This document shows positions 8,112 through 13,014 of a DNA stretch of 13,014 nt, piece by piece. The DNA comes from Pseudomonadota bacterium (lineage in GTDB: Bacteria; Pseudomonadota; Alphaproteobacteria; Rhizobiales; Tepidamorphaceae). How positions within the stretch are numbered: position 1 is the first letter of the stretch; the number at the start of each line of letters is the position of its first letter. The notes under the pieces are model-generated. The model saw only the letters and a list, made by a program, of their open reading frames with translations, made no database searches and was not told the DNA's origin. The position numbers and the translations under genes were made by a program. The stretch lies in assembly GCA_023435545.1 (NCBI GenBank), contig JAEYRQ010000316.1:1-13014 (forward strand), written 5' to 3'.

Positions 8112-8252
8112 CCTGCTCCACCCTCGCGCAATTTCACCTCAAGTCTGCGAGCCCGGAGATTGACATTCGGTGAAGTCAGCAAAGCGGTATTCGGAGATCG
8201 GGGCTGGCGAGACGCACAGAGCCCGATCGTTGCGGAGTGCCGGCTGTCCACG

Positions 8253-8486
8253 CTACTCCAGCGTGTAGCCTTTGCCGTTGAGCACGATGCGCCGGCCGCT
8301 GATGAGCGCGACCTCGGTCACTGCGCGGCCCTCAGCGTCGATGCGGTGTGCCGGGATGCCGGCGACCAGAGGGTGCAACTGCAGCACCTGCGTCCACACC
8401 GCGGGGAAGGCCATCCCGGCGCGGCGCGCAGCTTCGCACGCCGCGACCAGGTCGCGTGCCCGGTCCCGGTCGACGCTTTCTCGCAT
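8253..8486 (-). CDS. Uncharacterised 77-residue protein behind an FNR-type promoter
   Basis: I do not recognise a named family. The product is a small soluble protein. It has an amphipathic, Arg/Ala-rich N-terminal helix (about residues 3-24), then FPAVWTQVLQLHPLVAGIPA (27-46), and a beta-rich C-terminus with TEVALISGRRIVLNGKGYTL (57-76). The W-xx-VL-x-x-HPLVAG pattern and the GRRIVL ending recall short hypothetical proteins I have seen in alphaproteobacteria, which supports a real gene. There is no Cys, signal peptide or membrane segment. The ATG at 8486 has AGGA about ten bases upstream. It lies 110 bp downstream of the arsR-type gene and 141 bp before the hydrolase gene on the same strand. 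The perfect TTGAT-N4-ATCAA site at 8545-8558 predicts oxygen-dependent expression and is itself an argument that the gene is real. Confidence 0.65.
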   Translation of the reverse strand: MRESVDRDRARDLVAACEAARRAGMAFPAVWTQVLQLHPLVAGIPAHRIDAEGRAVTEVALISGRRIVLNGKGYTLE

Positions 8487-8519
8487 TGTCGCACTGTCCT
8501 GCTATCGTCGCGCGACAAT
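8485..8519. repeat. Inverted repeat over the start of the 77-residue gene
   Basis: ATTGTCGC (8485-8492) and GCGACAAT (8512-8519) are perfect inverted copies 19 bp apart. They span the predicted transcription start and overlap the ATG at 8486-8484. The right arm is also part of the 10-bp palindrome GTCGCGCGAC (8507-8516). It could be an operator or an mRNA leader hairpin. Confidence 0.4.
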
Positions 8520-8522
8520 TTG
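8517..8522 (-). promoter_or_regulatory. Predicted -10 element of the FNR-dependent promoter
   Basis: Minus-strand CAAATT. Its centre (8519.5) is 32 bp from the centre of the FNR-type box (8551.5), exactly the class II activator geometry (box at -41.5). This predicts a start near 8510 and a 5' leader of about 24 nt. The hexamer itself matches consensus at only three positions. Confidence 0.4.
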
Positions 8523-8544
8523 ACGTGGCACCGTGCGCAGCGGA

Positions 8545-8558
8545 TTGATCTGGATCAA
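8545..8558. promoter_or_regulatory. Perfect FNR/FixK-type box
   Basis: TTGATCTGGATCAA is a flawless TTGAT-N4-ATCAA dyad, the binding site of FNR, FixK, FnrL and Anr-type regulators of the Crp/Fnr family. It lies between the arsR-type gene and the 77-residue gene, both on the minus strand, so the 77-residue gene is the natural target. Confidence 0.8.
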
Positions 8559-8596
8559 AGTCCGACGCGGCGTGAAAGCCTTGAATTGTTTTTCTG

Positions 8597-8929
8597 TCAG
8601 TCGTCTGGTGCCGTATCAAGGCGGCAGGCTGGACCGGGCTGGCAGAAGGCTTCGTGCAGAGCATCGACCACGACCAGCACCTCCGGGCGGGTGATGCGAT
8701 AGTAGACGGTCGTGCCGTCCCGGCGGGCTTCGACCAGGCCGTCGGACCTGAGCCGCATGAGCTGCTGGGACATCGGCACCTGGTCGATCCCCAGTTCCTG
8801 CCGCAGCTCGGCAACCGATTTTTCCTGGCGCCCCAGCGCGCAAAGCGCCAGCAGCCGCTGCGGATGCGACAGGCTGCGCATGAGGTCGGCGGCCTGCTCC
8901 GCCGCCGGGATCATTTCTTTCGCATTCAT
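8597..8929 (-). CDS. ArsR-family repressor with BigR/SqrR/YgaV-type cysteine pair
   Basis: A 110-residue winged-helix repressor. The DNA-binding core runs from MRSLSHPQRLLALCAL (about 17-32) through SVAELRQELGIDQVPMSQQL (38-57, recognition helix) to the wing ARRDGTTVYYRIT (68-80). Cys30 and Cys96 are 66 residues apart in LLALC and HEAFC. This is the same spacing I recall for the two reactive cysteines of BigR and SqrR (about 42 and 108), which form a polysulfide bridge and release DNA when reactive sulfur appears. Cys102 is an extra cysteine near the tail. The metal-binding ELCVCDL motif of arsenic-type ArsR is absent. I chose the ATG 8929 because homology starts there; the longer frame would begin at TTG 9031. 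It faces away from the DUF2892-RND operon, so I infer it represses that operon and itself. Confidence 0.88.
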   Translation of the reverse strand: MNAKEMIPAAEQAADLMRSLSHPQRLLALCALGRQEKSVAELRQELGIDQVPMSQQLMRLRSDGLVEARRDGTTVYYRITRPEVLVVVDALHEAFCQPGPACRLDTAPDD

Positions 8930-8939
8930 GTTATTGAAT
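8924..8939. promoter_or_regulatory. Candidate SqrR/BigR-type operator dyad
   Basis: ATTCATGTTATTGAAT contains the perfect dyad ATTCA-N6-TGAAT, which is also ATTC-N8-GAAT, the SqrR consensus as I recall it. It overlaps the arsR-type start codon (8929-8927), the likely arsR -10 and the likely -35 of the divergent operon, so bound repressor could block both. Confidence 0.6.
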
Positions 8940-8961
8940 TTAAAATGTTTGAATGTTACAT
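8934..8961 (+). promoter_or_regulatory. Candidate promoter of the DUF2892-RND operon
   Basis: TTGAAT (8934-8939) and TTACAT (8956-8961) with a 16-bp spacer lie in a stretch, 8931-8961, with only five G or C in 31 bases. The -10 match is poor, but the site overlaps the operator dyad. It leaves a leader of about 75 nt before the ATG at 9043. Confidence 0.35.
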
Positions 8962-8965
8962 GCAA
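8937..8965 (-). promoter_or_regulatory. Candidate promoter of the ArsR-type gene
   Basis: On the minus strand, TTGCAT (8965-8960) is followed after exactly 17 bp by TAAATT (8942-8937). Transcription would start near 8930, at or next to the ATG, so the mRNA may be leaderless. No Shine-Dalgarno precedes the ATG, which agrees with that. Confidence 0.45.
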
Positions 8966-9042
8966 GCCCGAGGTACGGAACCACCTCACCAGCGGGCCGG
9001 ACGGCCGGTCCGCGTTCTGTACCGTGATCAAGGGAGTCTCTC

Positions 9043-9246
9043 ATGTCGCTCGACCGCGCCGTCTTGATGTTCGCCGGATTCGTTGTGCTCGCCTCGCTGG
9101 CCCTGGGCTTCTACGCCTCGCCCTACTGGTATCTGCTGACGGCCTTCGCCGGTCTCAACATGATCCAGGCCTCGCTCACCGGCTTCTGCCCCGCGGCGAT
9201 CGTCTTCCGCAAGCTCGGCGTCAAGCCGGGTACGGCCTTCAACTGA
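9043..9246 (+). CDS. DUF2892 / YgaP-like small membrane protein
   Basis: A 67-residue inner-membrane protein with two hydrophobic helices (about residues 6-25 and 28-47) followed by the family's GFCPAAIVFRKLG motif, which places Cys49 at the membrane edge. It corresponds to the transmembrane part of E. coli YgaP (Pfam YgaP-like transmembrane domain), a rhodanese that handles sulfane sulfur and is encoded beside the regulator YgaV; here the rhodanese domain is absent. The ATG has GGGAG six bases upstream. It is the first gene of the operon divergent from the ArsR-type repressor, with the adaptor gene 42 bp downstream. Its molecular role is unknown. The pairing with a two-cysteine ArsR supports a part in sulfur stress. 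Confidence 0.85.
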   Translation: MSLDRAVLMFAGFVVLASLALGFYASPYWYLLTAFAGLNMIQASLTGFCPAAIVFRKLGVKPGTAFN

Positions 9247-9288
9247 CCGGACCGCGTGGCCGGACACTCTCGGAGAACCTGTCGAACC

Positions 9289-10296
9289 ATGCCGGGCATC
9301 AAGTCGCTGCCGGCGGTCCTCATCGCCGCCGCCCTTCTGGGTGGGCCTGCGTCGGCCGCCGATTTTGAGGTGCGGGAGATCACGATTCCGGAGCTCAAGG
9401 CGGTGTTCGGACAGATCGAGAGCCGGACCGTGGTGCCCGCCCGCGCCCGGATCGGCGGCACGGTAACCGAGATCCTGGTCGACGAGGGTCGCGAGGTCCG
9501 TGACGGACAGGTCATCGCGCGGGTCGTGGACGACAAGATCGCCCTCGAGCTCGGTGCAGCCGATGCAAGGATCCGAGCGCTTCAGTCGCAACTCGAGAAT
9601 GCCAGCACCGAACTCGAGCGCGCCCAGCAGCTTCTCGGCCGCGGCGTGACCACCCAGACCCGGGTCGATCAGGCGCAGACCACCTTCGATGTGACCACCA
9701 ACCAGATCGCCGCCGCCACCGCCGACCGCTCGGTGATCGAGCAGCGCAGCCGCGAGGGCGACGTGCTCGCCCCCGCGACCGGCCGTGTGCTGTCCGTGCC
9801 GGTGACGCAAGGCTCAGTGGTGCTGCCGGGCGAGGCGATCGCCCGCATCGCCACCGGCCGATACTTCCTCCGCCTATCGCTGCCAGAGCGCCACGCTGCC
9901 GAGATCGTCGAGGGCGACCAGGTGATGATCGGCCGGAGGGGCCTCTCCCCGACCGGAAACGGCCGGCCCGCGGCGGCCCGACCGGGCGAGATCGTCAAGG
10001 TCTATCCAGAGATCGCCGACGGCCGGGTCATCGCCGATGTCGATCTCGCCGAGATCGGCGACTACTTCGTCGGCGAGCGCACGCTGGTCTGGATCCCGAT
10101 CGGCAAGCGCCAGGCACTGGCGGTTCCCGTGTCGGCAGTGGTCACCCGCCACGGGGTAGACTACGTGGCACTGCGCGGCGAGGGGCGCATAGCCGAGATC
10201 GCCGTCATCCTCGGCGAGGCGTTCGAGGGCGAGGACGGCGCCATGGTGGAGGTCCTCACCGGCCTCGAGGCCGGCGACCGGATCATCGTGCCATGA
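9289..10296 (+). CDS. RND efflux periplasmic adaptor (HlyD/AcrA-type membrane fusion protein)
   Basis: The adaptor couples an inner-membrane RND pump to an outer-membrane channel. The 335-residue protein has a Sec signal (LPAVLIAAALLGGPASA, cleavage near residue 23) and no lipobox cysteine, so it is probably a soluble periplasmic protein. Domains in order: first lipoyl half (about 42-80, including RIGGTVTEILVDEGREVRDG), a short alpha-hairpin with heptad character (about 85-155, RIRALQSQLENASTELERAQ), second lipoyl half (about 158-190, APATGRVLSVPVTQGSVVLP), then beta-barrel and membrane-proximal domains to the end. I start at ATG 9289 (GGAG 13 bases upstream) rather than the in-frame GTG 9256, because the signal peptide begins there. 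The stop TGA overlaps the next start as ATGA, implying translational coupling with the pump. Confidence 0.92.
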   Translation: MPGIKSLPAVLIAAALLGGPASAADFEVREITIPELKAVFGQIESRTVVPARARIGGTVTEILVDEGREVRDGQVIARVVDDKIALELGAADARIRALQSQLENASTELERAQQLLGRGVTTQTRVDQAQTTFDVTTNQIAAATADRSVIEQRSREGDVLAPATGRVLSVPVTQGSVVLPGEAIARIATGRYFLRLSLPERHAAEIVEGDQVMIGRRGLSPTGNGRPAAARPGEIVKVYPEIADGRVIADVDLAEIGDYFVGERTLVWIPIGKRQALAVPVSAVVTRHGVDYVALRGEGRIAEIAVILGEAFEGEDGAMVEVLTGLEAGDRIIVP

Positions 10297-13014
10297 AGCT
10301 TGGTATCGCAGGAAACCTGACGCGGGCGTTCATCGCCTCGCCGCTGACGCCGCTTTTCCTGATCGCTTCGTTCGCGGTCGGCCTGATCGCGCTCGTCACG
10401 CTGCCGCGCGAGGAAGAGCCGCAGATCTCGGTGCCGATGGTCGATATCCATATCCAGGCCAACGGCCTGAAGGCCGAGGACGCGGTGAAGCTCGTCACCG
10501 AGCCGCTGGAGACCATCGTCAAGAGCATCGACGGCGTCGAGCACGTCTACTCGCAGACCGTTGACGACGGCGCGGTGGTGACGGCGCGCTTCCTGGTCGG
10601 CACCAGTTCCGATGCGGCGATCCTGCGCGTCCACGAGAAGGTGCGCGCCAACATGGACCGGATCCCGGTCGGCGTGCCGGAGCCTCTGATCGTCGGCCGC
10701 GGAATCGACGACGTCGCGATCGTGGTCGTCACGCTGACCCCCTCCCCCGCCGCTGCCGGGCGCTGGACGGCCAACGGCCTGACCCGGCTCGCCCGCGAGC
10801 TGCAGGTCGAGATTGCCAAGCTGCCCGACGTCGGCCTCACCTACATCGTCGGTGAGCAGCCGGAGGAATTCCGCGTTGAGCCTGACCCCGAGCGCCTGTC
10901 TCTTTATGGCATCACGTTGCAGCAGCTCGCCGGCAAGGTCGAGGGCGCCAACAGGGCGTTCCGGATCGGCCAGGTGCGCGATGCGGGCCAGCAGCGCGGG
11001 CTGATCGCCGGCCAGACCCTCCAGACTCTGCCCGAGATCGGCAACCTGCTGCTGACCGCCCGCGACGGCCGGCCGGTCTATGTCCGGGACGTGGCGGACC
11101 TCATGCTGGCGACCGACACCCGCGAAAGCCGCGTCCACGATACCCGCCGAACCGTCTCGGGCCTGGAGAGTACGCCGGCCGTATCGCTCGCGATCGCCAA
11201 GAAACCCGGCACCAACGCGGTCGTCATCTCGGAAGAGATCATCGAGCGGCTGGAGCAGATCCGCGGCGAGATATTCCCCACCGACATCGAGATGACGGTG
11301 ACCCGCAACTACGGCGAGACCGCCAACGAGAAGGCGAACGAGCTCCTGTTCCACCTGGGGCTGGCGACGGTCTCGATCGTCTTCCTGGTGATGGTGTCGA
11401 TCGGCTGGCGCGAGGCGATCGTCGTTGCCGTGGTCATTCCCACCACGATCCTGCTGACGCTGTTCGCCTCGTGGATCATGGGCTACACGCTCAACCGCGT
11501 CAGCCTGTTCGCGCTGATCTTCTCGATCGGCATCCTGGTCGACGACGCGATCGTCGTCATCGAGAACATCGCCCGCCACTGGGCGATGAAGGACGGCCGC
11601 CCGCGCGCGCAAGCCGCCATCGAGGCAGTGGCCGAAGTCGGGAACCCGACCATCGTCGCGACGCTGACGGTGGTCGCGGCACTGCTCCCGATGCTGTTCG
11701 TGTCGGGAATGATGGGCCCTTACATGAGCCCGATCCCCGCGAACGCCTCGGCCGCGATGCTGTTCTCCTTCTTCGTCGCGGTGATGCTCACGCCCTGGCT
11801 GATGATGAAGGTCGACCGCCGCGAGCCGGGCGCCGCGCACGGACATGGAGCGCATGGCGGGCACGGGGCACTCGGCCGGGCTTATGTCGCGGTGGCGAGG
11901 CCCGTCATCGCCGCGCGCTGGCGCGCCTGGCTGTTCCTGATCCTTGTCGGGATCGCGACGATGGGCTCGCTGTCGCTGTTCTACACCAAGGACGTCACCG
12001 TCAAGCTCCTGCCCTTCGACAACAAGGCGGAGCTGCAGGTCGTCGTGGACCTGCCGGAAGGCTCCTCGGTCGAGGCGACGGACCGGACGCTGCAGACGAT
12101 CGTGGCGGGCCTCTCCGAGGTGCCGGAGATCGTCTCGTTCCAGACCTATGCCGGCACCGCGGCGCCGTTCAACTTCAACGGGCTCGTTCGCCACTACTAC
12201 CTGCGCGCCTCGCCCGAGCTCGGCGACATCCAGGTCAACCTGGCCGAAAAGAGCCACCGCGACCGGGCGAGCCACGACATCGCTCTGGACCTGCGCCGGC
12301 GCATCCAAGCCATCGACCTGCCATCCGGCACGAGCGTGAAGGTCGTCGAGCCACCTCCGGGACCGCCCGTCCTAGCTACCCTGCTCGCCGAGATATATGG
12401 CCCGGATGCCGAGACCCGGCGGGCGGTTGCGACGAAGGTACGCGAGGCCTTCGAGGCGGTGCCGTTCATCGTCGATGTCGACGACTCCTTCGGCCAGCGC
12501 ACGGAGCGCGTCCGGATCGCCATCGACCAGGACAACCTCGAATACCATCGGGTCGAACAGGGCGACGTCTACGACGCGATCCGCTACCTCTACGGCGGCT
12601 CGACTGTGGGCTATTCCCACCGCGGCGGCGGGCGACCCCCGATACCCATCCGCCTCAGCCTGCCGAAGGGTGCCCAGGTTGTCGATGCCCGCGCGCTGGC
12701 AACGCCGGTTCCGGCAAACGCGCTGCCGGGCGAACGCAGCATCGTCGAGCTGGGCGATGTGGTTTCGGTTTCGCGAGAGCTGTCGTCGCACGCGATCTTC
12801 CGACGCAACGGCCGTCCCGCGGAGATGGTGATGGCCGAACTCGCCGGCGACTACGAGGCGCCGATCTACGGGATGCTCGCCGTCTCCGACGCCCTCGAGG
12901 CGATCGACTGGGGAGATCTGCCCAGGCCCGAGATCGCGCTACACGGCCAGCCCGGCGACGAAGCGGTGGCGACGCTGCTGTGGGACGGCGAATGGGAAGT
13001 GACCTGGGTCACGT
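10293..13014 (+). CDS. RND-family efflux pump, inner-membrane permease (3' end outside window)
   Basis: A proton-driven AcrB/MexB-superfamily transporter. The frame is open for 907 codons to the right edge; family members have about 1,050 residues, so TM helices 8-12 are missing. Visible parts: TM1 (FLIASFAVGLIALVTLP), porter domain starting PREEEPQISVP, TM2-TM6 (about residues 345-505), and TM4 motif FSIGILVDDAIVVIENIAR with Asp417 and Asp418, equivalent to the proton-relay pair Asp407/Asp408 of AcrB. TM6 ends PWLMMKV, TM7 follows (WLFLILVGIATMGSLSLFY), then the second periplasmic half with PPPGPPVLATLLAEIYGPDA. The clade resembles uncharacterised adaptor-linked RND pumps more than AcrB itself. 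The cytoplasmic loop between TM6 and TM7 carries four closely spaced histidines (516, 518, 521, 524). Substrate unknown. It starts inside the adaptor stop codon. Confidence 0.94.
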   Translation, partial: MKLGIAGNLTRAFIASPLTPLFLIASFAVGLIALVTLPREEEPQISVPMVDIHIQANGLKAEDAVKLVTEPLETIVKSIDGVEHVYSQTVDDGAVVTARFLVGTSSDAAILRVHEKVRANMDRIPVGVPEPLIVGRGIDDVAIVVVTLTPSPAAAGRWTANGLTRLARELQVEIAKLPDVGLTYIVGEQPEEFRVEPDPERLSLYGITLQQLAGKVEGANRAFRIGQVRDAGQQRGLIAGQTLQTLPEIGNLLLTARDGRPVYVRDVADLMLATDTRESRVHDTRRTVSGLESTPAVSLAIAKKPGTNAVVISEEIIERLEQIRGEIFPTDIEMTVTRNYGETANEKANELLFHLGLATVSIVFLVMVSIGWREAIVVAVVIPTTILLTLFASWIMGYTLNRVSLFALIFSIGILVDDAIVVIENIARHWAMKDGRPRAQAAIEAVAEVGNPTIVATLTVVAALLPMLFVSGMMGPYMSPIPANASAAMLFSFFVAVMLTPWLMMKVDRREPGAAHGHGAHGGHGALGRAYVAVARPVIAARWRAWLFLILVGIATMGSLSLFYTKDVTVKLLPFDNKAELQVVVDLPEGSSVEATDRTLQTIVAGLSEVPEIVSFQTYAGTAAPFNFNGLVRHYYLRASPELGDIQVNLAEKSHRDRASHDIALDLRRRIQAIDLPSGTSVKVVEPPPGPPVLATLLAEIYGPDAETRRAVATKVREAFEAVPFIVDVDDSFGQRTERVRIAIDQDNLEYHRVEQGDVYDAIRYLYGGSTVGYSHRGGGRPPIPIRLSLPKGAQVVDARALATPVPANALPGERSIVELGDVVSVSRELSSHAIFRRNGRPAEMVMAELAGDYEAPIYGMLAVSDALEAIDWGDLPRPEIALHGQPGDEAVATLLWDGEWEVTWVT

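Noticed and set aside
8160..8165. Perfect TTGACA on the plus strand
   Set aside because: No -10 element at the right spacing and no plus-strand gene downstream before 9043.
8930..9031. N-terminal extension of the ArsR-type repressor to TTG 9031
   Set aside because: The added residues do not resemble the family, would cover the promoter region of 84% A+T, and the family N-terminus fits the ATG at 8929.
10161..12308. A 715-codon open frame on the minus strand
   Set aside because: It lies opposite the RND permease, is dominated by Arg, Asp, His and Gln as antisense frames in GC-rich DNA are, and has no recognisable domain, while the plus strand encodes a clear RND transporter.

Overview
The window is chromosomal DNA from a GC-rich alphaproteobacterium. 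The strongest clue is the block valS - popZ/DUF2497 - tolC - isoaspartyl-methyltransferase-like gene, a gene order I associate with alphaproteobacteria and especially Hyphomicrobiales/Rhizobiales. Genus cannot be read from the sequence. I see no insertion sequence, CRISPR array, integrase or phage gene.

Layout. (1) Bases 1-6011, all on the minus strand, are housekeeping: a protein methyltransferase (5343-6011), a TolC outer-membrane channel (3711-5105), a PopZ-like polar organiser (2723-3532) and valyl-tRNA synthetase (from 2615, running off the left edge). (2) Bases 6177-6792 hold two plus-strand tRNA genes, tRNA-Cys(GCA) and tRNA-Asn(GTT). Between them lies a small minus-strand membrane-protein gene that starts at TTG behind a strong Shine-Dalgarno sequence. 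(3) Bases 6960-8486 hold a secreted beta-lactamase-fold protein that appears to lack the catalytic Ser and Lys, and an uncharacterised 77-residue protein preceded by a perfect FNR/FixK box. (4) From 8597 to the right edge is a regulated efflux locus. An ArsR repressor with the two-cysteine layout of the persulfide sensors BigR/SqrR/YgaV faces away from a DUF2892 (YgaP-like) membrane protein, a periplasmic adaptor and an RND pump (cut by the right edge).

How it may work together. The ArsR gene and the efflux operon share an 84% A+T promoter region. It contains a perfect dyad, ATTCA-N6-TGAAT, which fits the SqrR-type operator ATTC-N8-GAAT as I remember it. The dyad overlaps both the arsR start and the likely -35 of the efflux operon. 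I infer a reactive-sulfur-responsive switch controlling an RND pump of unknown substrate. Next door, the FNR-type box upstream of the 77-residue gene sits exactly where a class II activator site should, so this corner of the genome may respond to both low oxygen and sulfide. The tolC gene in the left block could supply an outer-membrane channel for the RND pump, but it is not in the pump operon.
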